From NCBI RefSeq assembly GCF_024171725.1, contig NZ_JAMTCG010000003.1, forward strand, positions 248,001 to 312,000: DNA of 64,000 nt, written 5' to 3'. Every line of letters begins with the position of its first letter. Position 1 is the first letter of the stretch. The notes below the pieces were generated by a model, which worked only from the letters and a program-made list of their open reading frames with translations, was not told where the DNA came from and did no database searches. The translations under genes and the position numbers were made by a program. This DNA is from Williamsia serinedens (GTDB lineage Bacteria; Actinomycetota; Actinomycetes; Mycobacteriales; Mycobacteriaceae). Shown one piece after another: positions 34,514-41,924 of this stretch.

Positions 34514-36274
34514 TCACCATGAACCGCCTCCCCCTCCACCGCCGCCCCCGCCACCGGAGAAGCCGCCGCCCGAGAACCCGCCGCTCGAGCTCGACGACGA
34601 CTTCTGCGTCGCCTCGTACGACGAGATCGCCGACGACACCGATGACGAGAAGTCCGACGAGAACGCCGCGAACGTGCCTGCCCCGTAGCCGGCGTAGAAG
34701 CCGGGGCCGCCGGAGAACCAGCCGGGCGCCGGCGGGTCCTCGCCCGTCTGCACGCGGTACTTCTCGGCCCACACGTCGGCCACGCCGAACGCGACGGCCC
34801 ACGGGATGTACTGCGTGTACATCTCTTTCCGACCACTGAAGTCGAAGCGCGCCTCCGACGAGCGCGTGCCCAGGACACGCCGGAAGCCGCCGACCTGCGA
34901 CCACACGTCCCGGCCCGCCTTGGTGCGGAACGTGACCGCACCGGGCTGCAGGACGGGCAGGCAGATGACCGCGAACACGGCGAAGGGCAGGCCCAGGATC
35001 GACATCTCGAGGGGGTTCCAGATGTAGATCGCAGCACCGACGATCGCCGCCAGCACCAGGGCCACCCGTGCGGCCTGCGCGAGGCGTGCCGCCTGCAGCA
35101 GACCCGACGATGTCGCCCACGAGCGCAGCGTGCTGTCGAAGATCGATCGGACGTCCTTGAGCTGCTTGCCCGCGTCGACGTCGGAGGGGTCGGCGGTGAA
35201 CGTCGCACCGGGACGGACGCCGAGCGATGCGGCGACGTCGTGGGTGACGGTGTCCAGGGGTGTGGGCGGGCGCTCGCTGCCGCGAATCGACCACGTGTCG
35301 CCCTCTTTCGCGATCGTCGCCGCGCCGCGCTCCCCCATCTCGAGGATGGTCGCCGCGAAGAGGTCATCCGATGTGCGCTCGGTCATCACGAACGCACCCT
35401 GCGCCGGACCGAGCCCGGCCGGTGGGGCGTACATCAGCGGGAACGCGGGCGACGGTTCGTGGGTGGTGCGGACGATGTAGGCAGCCGCGCCGCCGGCGAT
35501 CACTGCGATCACACCCACGACGATCGCCCACGGCACTGATCGGCCGAACACGGAGTCGAACGCGACCGTCCACGGCAAAGTGGTCCGGTCGGGCGTGGCG
35601 ACGTCGATCCGCGTCTGCACGGTGACCGGCGTGTGCGGTTCCAGCTCACCGGTCGCCACGGTGAGCGCCTGGCCCGACGTCTGCGCGGTGCATCCCGTCG
35701 TCGAGGCCGTGCCCACCGCGCACCGGACGTCCTGCGGGGCCGCGGGCAACTCGACTCGGAGCCGGCTGCGACCGATGGGCATCTGCCATCCGCCCGGGAT
35801 GACGTTCCAGTAGAACTGCGACCCCGCGGCACCGTTCTCCGCCCGGCCCAGCACCCCCGGGATCGTGTACTCGATGACGTAGCGGTGGGCGCCGCTGATC
35901 GTGACGTCCGCATCGCCGATCCGCGCGACCCGGTAGCGCCCGTTCGACTGCGACGACACGTCGAGCCCGTCGGGCTGTCCGTCGCGGGTCACCGAGATGT
36001 CCTCCGGGATCAACCGCACGTGGGGATCGGCGGGATCGACGACGTCGAAGAACCGGAAGATGCCGTGCTTGCTGACGGGGAAGTCGACGTCGAGGGTCTC
36101 GGTCGCGCGGAGCCGTCCGTCGGCGTCGACGCGGAAGTCGGCGGCGTAGTCGGTGATGCGGGCGGTCTCCGTGGTCGGCGCGCCGGAGTCGTCGCCGGCG
36201 CCGGCGAGCAGCGGGATGAACATCGCCCCGACGGCGACGAGCAGCCCCACCACCACGGTGACCGCTCGCCTCAT
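34514..36274 (-). CDS. DUF2207 membrane protein with poly-glycine tail
   Basis: A 586-residue membrane protein. The N-terminal signal/anchor is followed by an extracytoplasmic beta-rich DUF2207 domain (VDADGRLRATETLDVDF, HGIFRFFDVVD), a transmembrane segment near residue 240, a cytoplasmic stretch, two further helices near residue 405-440, and a tail rich in Ser and Gly ending in about ten glycines and SW. This matches the YciQ-like proteins that accompany LemA. The glycine tail suggests interaction with a partner or membrane surface. Function unknown. Confidence 0.9.
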   Translation of the reverse strand: MRRAVTVVVGLLVAVGAMFIPLLAGAGDDSGAPTTETARITDYAADFRVDADGRLRATETLDVDFPVSKHGIFRFFDVVDPADPHVRLIPEDISVTRDGQPDGLDVSSQSNGRYRVARIGDADVTISGAHRYVIEYTIPGVLGRAENGAAGSQFYWNVIPGGWQMPIGRSRLRVELPAAPQDVRCAVGTASTTGCTAQTSGQALTVATGELEPHTPVTVQTRIDVATPDRTTLPWTVAFDSVFGRSVPWAIVVGVIAVIAGGAAAYIVRTTHEPSPAFPLMYAPPAGLGPAQGAFVMTERTSDDLFAATILEMGERGAATIAKEGDTWSIRGSERPPTPLDTVTHDVAASLGVRPGATFTADPSDVDAGKQLKDVRSIFDSTLRSWATSSGLLQAARLAQAARVALVLAAIVGAAIYIWNPLEMSILGLPFAVFAVICLPVLQPGAVTFRTKAGRDVWSQVGGFRRVLGTRSSEARFDFSGRKEMYTQYIPWAVAFGVADVWAEKYRVQTGEDPPAPGWFSGGPGFYAGYGAGTFAAFSSDFSSSVSSAISSYEATQKSSSSSSGGFSGGGFSGGGGGGGGGGGSW

Positions 36275-36390
36275 GGCTCGGGAGCGTAGTCGACCGGGGC
36301 CGGATCGCCCGGCTCATGAGCCTCGTCGGGATCGCGACGCCCGATTTCGGACCCGTCCCGTCCCTTTGCTAGCCTGGGTGAGCTTCACCA

Positions 36391-36463
36391 GGGGCTATAG
36401 CGCAGTTGGTAGCGCGTCTCGTTCGCATCGAGAAGGTCAGGGGTTCGATTCCCCTTAGCTCCA
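36391..36463 (+). tRNA. tRNA-Ala (anticodon CGC)
   Basis: A complete 73-nt cloverleaf. Acceptor arms GGGGCTA and TAGCTCC pair, with a G3-U70 wobble, the identity element of alanine tRNAs. The anticodon stem TCTCG/CGAGA encloses the loop TTCGCAT, anticodon CGC, reading GCG codons. The T arm is AGGGG-TTCGATT-CCCCT. The 3' CCA is not encoded. Confidence 0.96.
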
Positions 36464-37149
36464 CTCATCCAAGCGGTTCCCGATGTCGTCGATGACGCAC
36501 TCTCCCCGGTGATAATCAAGCAGAACACCCCGACCCTGCGGCGACTCCCCCTTCGGCGAGCCAGGGTGTTCTGAGCGTTCCACGGACCGGCCGTCCGATG
36601 TGAACGATCACTAATTGCGACGACGAATCTTGTATACCGGACGGGCATGCGTGCCTGGCAGAGATGTCTGTGGGATGTCCGCCACAGGCGTTCACGCTCG
36701 TCGAGGGCGACACGCCCTCGGCGGCCGTGCGTGTTCGTGTCCTCCGCCGGCGAATGACCGCGCCGAACCCGCACCGTCGCGCAGGACATGGACGTTCGTC
36801 AGGGCAGTCGACCACACCTGCGCGGCCCGCCCCGGTCCGAGGTGGCCCCGACAACTTGATCTCGGTCCCTGGGGCATGCCGTGTGTCTCGAGGCCGGAGG
36901 GCGGGCAGGCTGAGCACCGACTTCACAATCCGAGCGGTCATCGCGATCGGCTACGACCTCGGCATGGTCGAGAGCACCTACCTACGCATCGACGACACCC
37001 GGCCGGGCCTGACGTTGACCCACCCCGAGCCCGGGAAGGTCTACGCCAGCAGCTACGGCACCCCGCCCGACCTGCGGCGCGGTCCAGGGCGACACTGAGG
37101 CAGGATCGACCGCAGGTCCCCGCACCTGAGGACGAGAGGCGACGACCAC
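36464..37149. other. Gene-poor stretch after the tRNA
   Basis: No reading frame here looks like a real gene. A perfect 10-bp inverted repeat, CAGAACACCC (36521-36530) with GGGTGTTCTG (36564-36573), could end tRNA transcription or form a structured RNA. Short AT-rich patches (around 36511-36520 and 36610-36635) stand out from the surrounding GC-rich DNA. A plus-strand frame at about 36664-37098 has a coding-like tail but no recognisable start, family or ribosome-binding site. The block may be decayed sequence at the edge of the accessory genes that follow. Confidence 0.45.
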
Positions 37150-37785
37150 ATGGCTGCTCGACGTGCCTACGCGGGCCGTACCGCCGAGGAGCGTGACGAG
37201 CAGCGGCGACGACAACTCCTCGACGCCGGCCTCGATGTCTTCGGCACGACGGGTTTCCGCACAGCCACCGTGCGGGGACTGTGCCGAGAGGCCCGGGTGG
37301 CGGATCGCTCGTTCTATGAGCTCTACTCGACCACGGAGGAGCTGCTCCTCGACGTGTACCGCGACTGTGTGAGCCGAATGATGACCGCCGTGACCGAGGC
37401 GATCGCGGAGTCGGAGAACAGCGACGACGACATCGAGCCCCTTGCTCGCCGCGGTCTGGACGCGTTCTTCGAGGTTCTCTCCGATCGCCGCGTCGCCCGA
37501 GTGGTGTGGCTCGAGGTGTTGGGCGTCAGCGATGCGGTCGACGCCGAATACGTCACGACGATGGACGAATTCGGCGTTCTACTCCTGACGCAGATGCAGG
37601 CACGGAACCTCCGAGCTGCCGCGTCCCCGAAGGCGTCGATGTTCGCGACCGCGGCAGTCGGCGGAATCCGTCACACCGGGACGAAGTGGCTGCTCGAAGG
37701 CTTCGTCACCGAACGCGCCGACCTCGTCGACGCCTGCGCACTGTTCCTGGTCGCGGTTGCCGCGGCAGCCGGCGAGGGCTCCTGA
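37150..37785 (+). CDS. TetR-family regulator next to ChoD-like operon
   Basis: A 211-residue TetR repressor. The helix-turn-helix lies at about residues 36-60 (TATVRGLCREARVADRSFYELY), preceded by a basic N-terminus. The ligand domain contains an acidic patch (SENSDDDIE) and shows no known effector signature. It lies just upstream of, and in the same direction as, the ChoD-like oxidase gene. An 18-bp perfect palindrome over that gene's start is the obvious candidate operator. Steroid or lipid responsiveness is an inference from the neighbours. Confidence 0.88.
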   Translation: MAARRAYAGRTAEERDEQRRRQLLDAGLDVFGTTGFRTATVRGLCREARVADRSFYELYSTTEELLLDVYRDCVSRMMTAVTEAIAESENSDDDIEPLARRGLDAFFEVLSDRRVARVVWLEVLGVSDAVDAEYVTTMDEFGVLLLTQMQARNLRAAASPKASMFATAAVGGIRHTGTKWLLEGFVTERADLVDACALFLVAVAAAAGEGS

Positions 37786-37826
37786 TCCACCGATTGCGCC
37801 TGGCTCGCCACGCGTGTGCAGTAATG

Positions 37827-37844
37827 TGATGACACGTGTCATCA
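37827..37844. promoter_or_regulatory. 18-bp palindrome over the ChoD-like start codon
   Basis: TGATGACACGTGTCATCA (37827-37844) is a perfect 18-bp palindrome that contains the GTG start codon (37836-37838). A TANNNT -10 hexamer, TAATGT, occupies 37822-37827, placing transcription start at about 37834-37836. Inference: a leaderless mRNA blocked by a TetR dimer bound on the start site. Confidence 0.62.
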
Positions 37845-39446
37845 GATATCGACTGGCTGGTCGTCGGGTCCGGGTTCGGTGGGAGCGTCGCCGCATTGCG
37901 TCTTGCCGAAAAGGGCTACGACGTCTGCGTGATGGAAAAAGGCCGGCGGTTCGACGACCACGATTTCGCGGAGAACGCGTGGCAGGCGGATCGCCTGCTG
38001 TGGGCTCCTCTCGCCGGCCTGCGCGGGATCATGGCGATGACACCGCTCAAGCACGTCACCGTCCTGAGCGGCGTGGGCGTCGGCGGCGGGTCGCTGGTCT
38101 ACGGCAACACGCTGTACACGCCCCATTCCGACGACTTCTACCGCCACCCCCAGTGGGCGGACCTCGCCGACTGGCGCACCGAACTGACGCCACATTTCGC
38201 CACGGCGAAGCGGATGCTCGGTGTCACCACCTTCGTCGGCGAGGGCCCCAGCGAGAACCTCCTCGCCGAGATCGCCGGCGACCTGGGCTGTTCCGATCGC
38301 GTCCACACGACCGACGTCGGCGTGTTCTTCGGGACGCCGGGCGTGACGGTCGCCGACCCCTACTTCGACGGCGCGGGCCCGGCTCGCACCGGTTGCGTGC
38401 GCTGCGGCCAGTGCATGCTCGGGTGCCGCCACAACGCCAAGAACACCCTCACCAAGAACTACCTGCACCTGGCCGAACGGGCCGGCGTGCGGGTGGAGGC
38501 CGAGCGCACCGTCGTCGACATACGACCACTCGGCGCGGCGGACGGCTCCGACGGATACGCGGTGACCACCCAGCGTTCAGGGGCGTGGATCCGTCGAGAC
38601 CGCCGCACCGTCACAACCCACGGGGTGGTCGTCGCCGGCGGTGCGCTCGGCACCACCACCCTGCTGCAGAAGCTCCGAGAGAAGGGATCGTTGCCGCATC
38701 TCTCGCACCGACTCGGCCACCTCGTCCGCACCAACAGCGAGGCGATCGTCGCCGTCATATCCGACGACCCGGACGCCGACCTGCGCACCGACATCGCGAT
38801 CACCACCAGCGTCCACCCCGACGACCAGACCCACTTCACCAACAACACCTACGGCGCCGGCGGCAACGCGATGGGGCTCACGTTCGGGCCGCTGACCGGC
38901 GGCCGACTACGGATCCTGCAGTTCATCCTCGCCGTGCTCCGCCATCCGACCCGCTGGCTCCTGCCCTCGAGACTGCGCGACTGGTCACGCCGATCGGTCG
39001 TCTTCACGATCATGCAGAGCACCGACACGGCACTTCGTCTCCGGCGCGGGCATTTCGGGCTCGTGACCACCGACAAGGGCGACGGAGACCTACCCGAGGG
39101 TGACCTGCCGATCGCGCGGCGCATCGCCGAGAGCGCGGTCCGCCACCTCGGCGGTCACGCCTCGACAGCGGTCACCGAGTCGCTGCTGGCCCGCCCGACC
39201 ACAGCTCACATCCTGGGCGGCGCGGTGATGGCAGCGGATCGCGTGCACGGTGTCGTCGATCGCCACCATCGGGCGTTTGGTTATCAGAACCTCCTGATCA
39301 CCGATGGCGCAGCCATCCCTGCCAATCCCGGCGTGAACCCCAGCCTCACCATCACAGCGATGGCCGAGGAGGCGATGAGCCATGTGCCCGAGAAGAGCTC
39401 GCGCGCTGACGGCGCGCAGCGCACCCACCTCGAGGCGGCGCGGTGA
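37836..39446 (+). CDS. ChoD-like GMC-family oxidoreductase
   Basis: A 536-residue flavoenzyme close in pattern to mycobacterial ChoD (annotated cholesterol oxidase). It would oxidise a hydroxyl to a ketone, with oxygen or another acceptor. FAD-binding GSGFGGS is at residues 11-17; other shared blocks are LSGVGVGGGSLVYGNTLY, the cysteine-rich GAGPARTGCVRCGQCMLGC, RHNAKNTLTKNYL, and the C-terminal TDGAAIPANPGVNPSLTI. No signal peptide, so intracellular. GTG start within the palindromic operator. The stop overlaps the start of the SDR gene, so the two are coupled. Confidence 0.87.
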   Translation: MSSDIDWLVVGSGFGGSVAALRLAEKGYDVCVMEKGRRFDDHDFAENAWQADRLLWAPLAGLRGIMAMTPLKHVTVLSGVGVGGGSLVYGNTLYTPHSDDFYRHPQWADLADWRTELTPHFATAKRMLGVTTFVGEGPSENLLAEIAGDLGCSDRVHTTDVGVFFGTPGVTVADPYFDGAGPARTGCVRCGQCMLGCRHNAKNTLTKNYLHLAERAGVRVEAERTVVDIRPLGAADGSDGYAVTTQRSGAWIRRDRRTVTTHGVVVAGGALGTTTLLQKLREKGSLPHLSHRLGHLVRTNSEAIVAVISDDPDADLRTDIAITTSVHPDDQTHFTNNTYGAGGNAMGLTFGPLTGGRLRILQFILAVLRHPTRWLLPSRLRDWSRRSVVFTIMQSTDTALRLRRGHFGLVTTDKGDGDLPEGDLPIARRIAESAVRHLGGHASTAVTESLLARPTTAHILGGAVMAADRVHGVVDRHHRAFGYQNLLITDGAAIPANPGVNPSLTITAMAEEAMSHVPEKSSRADGAQRTHLEAAR

Positions 39447-40291
39447 GGACGACCCGGCGACCATCCTGGCTTCGTCCCGGCCGTCACGTCCTGGTGACCG
39501 GCGGGTCGTCGGGCCTGGGACTGGAGTTGTGTCGACGCTTCGTCGCACGAGGTGTCTCGGTCACCATCGTCGCGCGCGACCGGGACAGGTTGTCCGCGTG
39601 CGCCGACGAGCTCACCCGACTCGCATGCGACGGCGCTTCTGTCGCGACGGTGTCGGTCGACGTCGCCGTTCCCGACTCCGTCGAGAGGGCTGTCACTGGG
39701 ATCGCGCGAATACGCCCGCTCGACGGTGTGGTCACGTCCGCGGGCATCATGCGCGAGGGACGCGTCGGCGACCTCTCGCTCGCCGACTACAGCGACGTCC
39801 TCGACATCAACGTCCTCGGCACCATCGCGGTGATCCGCGCCGCGCTTCCCCATCTCCCGCGTCCCGGTGGTCTCGTCGTGCCGATCGCGTCTGTCGCCGG
39901 CCTCACGGGTGTCTACGGCTACACCGCCTACTGCGCGGCCAAGCACGCCATCGTGGGTTTCGCCGACGCGTTGCGCTACGAGGTCGAGCCCGACGGGATC
40001 GGCGTGCAGCTCGTCTGTCCCGGTGAGTTCGACTCGCCGTTCGTCGATGCACTGGACAAGACGCGCACGCCGGAGAACCGCGCGCACACCCTGACCATCC
40101 CGAAGCTGCCGGCGGGACGGATCGCCGACTCGGTGATCGCGTCGATGGACCGCGGCGGCAGTCGACGCGTGGTGCCGGGGACGATGACGCAGCTCATTGT
40201 GCTCGGTCAGCATCTGGCGCCGGCAGCCGGACGCTTCGTCGGCCGAAGGAAGATCGCCGCCGTCCAGAACGCAATGCCAGCACCGCCATGA
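39443..40291 (+). CDS. Short-chain dehydrogenase/reductase
   Basis: A 282-residue classical SDR. The NAD(P)-binding motif TGGSSGLG is at 19-26, with S150, Y163 and K167 as catalytic residues (YxxxK). The C-terminus is basic with a weakly hydrophobic patch, reminiscent of ketosphinganine/retinol-type membrane-associated SDRs. The GTG start overlaps the ChoD-like stop (GTGA), so it is translated in step with the oxidase and may process the same substrate, for example a steroid or long-chain alcohol. Substrate is unproven. Confidence 0.9.
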   Translation: MRTTRRPSWLRPGRHVLVTGGSSGLGLELCRRFVARGVSVTIVARDRDRLSACADELTRLACDGASVATVSVDVAVPDSVERAVTGIARIRPLDGVVTSAGIMREGRVGDLSLADYSDVLDINVLGTIAVIRAALPHLPRPGGLVVPIASVAGLTGVYGYTAYCAAKHAIVGFADALRYEVEPDGIGVQLVCPGEFDSPFVDALDKTRTPENRAHTLTIPKLPAGRIADSVIASMDRGGSRRVVPGTMTQLIVLGQHLAPAAGRFVGRRKIAAVQNAMPAPP

Positions 40292-40476
40292 CCCGGTGGT
40301 CGTCGAGCCCCCGCGATCAGACGTCCGCGTGACACCATCACCACCGACGGCGCCCCCACCCTCCGCTCCCAGTTCGTGGGACGCGACCCTCCGGACCGAG
40401 TGACGGACCGTCTCGACGACGGCTGACGACCATCGCACCAACGCCCACGTACCTTGCCCGACCATCCGAGGTGACC

Positions 40477-41355
40477 ATGACCCGCAGCCCGTTCCCGACG
40501 ATCCCGCCGCTCGACCTGCACGACGCCGTCGTCCTGGTGACCGGCGCCGCCGGAGGGATCGGGCGGGCTGTCGCCCGCGAACTGCATCGCCGCGGTGCCC
40601 GACTGGTCCTCCTCGATCTCGACCTCGCCGCCGTGCGGGACGCGGCGCGCGACATCCCGTCCGACCGGGTGATCTGCCTGGCCGCCGACGTCACCCGCCG
40701 CGAGGACCTCGACGCCGCCGTCGCGGCAGCCCTCGACGCCTGGGGCAGGCTCGACGTGGCGTTCGCCAACGCCGGCATCTCCAGCGGCAACACCGCCGAC
40801 ACGGTCGCGAGCGTCGCCGACGGGGTGTTCGAGCGGGTGATCGCGGTGAACCTGCAGGGCGTGTGGAACACCGTTCGAGCCACGCTGCCCGCGGTGCTCG
40901 AGGCACAGGGGCACGTCCTCATCACGTCGTCGACCTACGCCTACGTCAACGGGATGGTGAACGCGCCGTACGCGGCCACGAAGGCCGCCGTCGAGCAGAT
41001 CGGACGCGCACTGCGGGTCGAGGTCCGCGGCCACGGCGCCACCGCGGGAGTCCTCTACCCGGGGTGGGTGCGGACCCCCATCGCCGACGTCGCCTTCGGC
41101 AAGGACCCGCTTGCGACCGCCCTGGTCGACAAGGCCTTCCCCGGTCCGTTGAAGCGCCCGATCGACCCGTCACGCGTCGGCACGGCGGTGGCCGACGGGA
41201 TCGAGCAGCGGCGCGCCCGCATCCAGGTGCCCCGGCGGTGGATCCCCGTCTCGGCGCTGCGCGGGATCGTGAACCCCGCCTCGGATGCGGTGCTCCGATC
41301 GGACCGACGGCTGCTCGACCTCGTGCGCGAGGTGGAGAGCCGCCGGCGCAGCTGA
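40477..41355 (+). CDS. Short-chain dehydrogenase/reductase
   Basis: A 292-residue classical SDR. Cofactor motif TGAAGGIG is at 22-29; NAG at 98-100; catalytic serine at 151-152; Y165 and K169 form YxxxK (YAATK). The ATG at 40477 with GAGGTG upstream is preferred over GTG at 40471. It is 185 bases after the previous SDR, so probably has its own promoter or is loosely linked to the TetR-ChoD cluster. The basic C-terminus (RRWIPVSALRG) is similar to mycobacterial SDRs acting on lipids. Substrate not determined. Confidence 0.9.
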   Translation: MTRSPFPTIPPLDLHDAVVLVTGAAGGIGRAVARELHRRGARLVLLDLDLAAVRDAARDIPSDRVICLAADVTRREDLDAAVAAALDAWGRLDVAFANAGISSGNTADTVASVADGVFERVIAVNLQGVWNTVRATLPAVLEAQGHVLITSSTYAYVNGMVNAPYAATKAAVEQIGRALRVEVRGHGATAGVLYPGWVRTPIADVAFGKDPLATALVDKAFPGPLKRPIDPSRVGTAVADGIEQRRARIQVPRRWIPVSALRGIVNPASDAVLRSDRRLLDLVREVESRRRS

Positions 41356-41400
41356 TCGGCGGCGACGACGAAACGCACAACACGGACCCGTAACAATGCG

Positions 41401-41416
41401 GTTCACGATCGTGAAC
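41401..41416. promoter_or_regulatory. 16-bp palindrome at probable ncRNA promoter
   Basis: GTTCACGATCGTGAAC (41401-41416) is a perfect palindrome. A -10-like hexamer TACAGT follows at 41422-41427, which would start transcription near 41434, just before the first C-loop hairpin. The palindrome is in the -35/spacer position, fitting a regulator that controls the small RNA. Confidence 0.5.
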
Positions 41417-41433
41417 GTGCGTACAGTCGACAC

Positions 41434-41552
41434 TGGGTCCGGATGGGGTGTCCCCCCCAATCCCCATCCGGCCCACCCTGCGCACGATTGCGCAGGGGAT
41501 CTCCTCGGAGATGCCGACGGCCCCCTGTCTCCCCCGACCCGGGGGCCGTCGG
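41434..41552 (+). ncRNA. 6C-type small RNA candidate
   Basis: Hairpin 1 pairs CCGGATGGGG (41439-41448) with CCCCATCCGG (41462-41471); its loop holds a run of seven C. Hairpin 2 pairs CCGACGGCCCCC (41514-41525) with GGGGGCCGTCGG (41541-41552); its loop holds five C. Both loops start TGTC. Between them lies CCTGCGC/GCGCAGG (41478-41497) and a small ATCTCC/GGAGAT hairpin. Two hairpins with C-run loops are the definition of the actinobacterial 6C RNA (B11 in M. tuberculosis), whose C-rich loops pair with G-rich ribosome-binding sites. The second hairpin probably ends the transcript. Exact ends are estimates. Confidence 0.65.
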
Positions 41553-41573
41553 TCTCCGGAGACCGGCCAGACG

Positions 41574-41837
41574 TCAGGACGACGCCGTCTGGGCATCCTC
41601 CGACCCGACCACGGTGCGCAGGGTGTCGATGTGCGCCCGGGCTTCCGACAGCTCCTCGCGCCGGATCCGCGCATCGGCGAGCAACCGTGGCCTCGTCCGG
41701 CAGTTCGGCTCTGCCGCAGCACCTTCCAGTGCGGCCACCTGACGTTCGAGCTGAGTGGCCACGGCGTCGAGATGACCGATCAGCGACTCCGCCTGATCAC
41801 GCGCGATGCCCGCCGAGTGCACGTCGTCGTGTGTCAT
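41574..41837 (-). CDS. Small helical, probably coiled-coil protein
   Basis: An 87-residue, nearly all-helical protein with heptad-like stretches (AESLIGHLDAVATQLERQVAAL, ADARIRREELSEARAHIDTLRTVV). A single cysteine is in the middle. ATG at 41837. No family recognised. It is convergent with the candidate 6C RNA; the perfect palindrome GGTCTCCGGAGACC (41551-41564) between them may end transcription from both sides. It could be a small adaptor, but nothing in the sequence fixes a role. Confidence 0.6.
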   Translation of the reverse strand: MTHDDVHSAGIARDQAESLIGHLDAVATQLERQVAALEGAAAEPNCRTRPRLLADARIRREELSEARAHIDTLRTVVGSEDAQTASS

Positions 41838-41924
41838 GCGAACAAACTACCCGTAATCAGGCATGCGTGACACATCAGAGGACCGCGCCATGGATGGCAC
41901 CATCGAGGGTGTGGTGAACAGAGG

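Noticed and set aside
36385-36789. Minus-strand frame across the tRNA ending in NRTPDLLDANETRYQLRYSP
   Set aside because: This peptide is a known artefact of reading the antisense of a tRNA gene; no ribosome-binding site or family supports it.
36391-41355. Integrated phage or ICE at tRNA-Ala
   Set aside because: No integrase, no phage genes and no visible duplicate of the tRNA 3' end.
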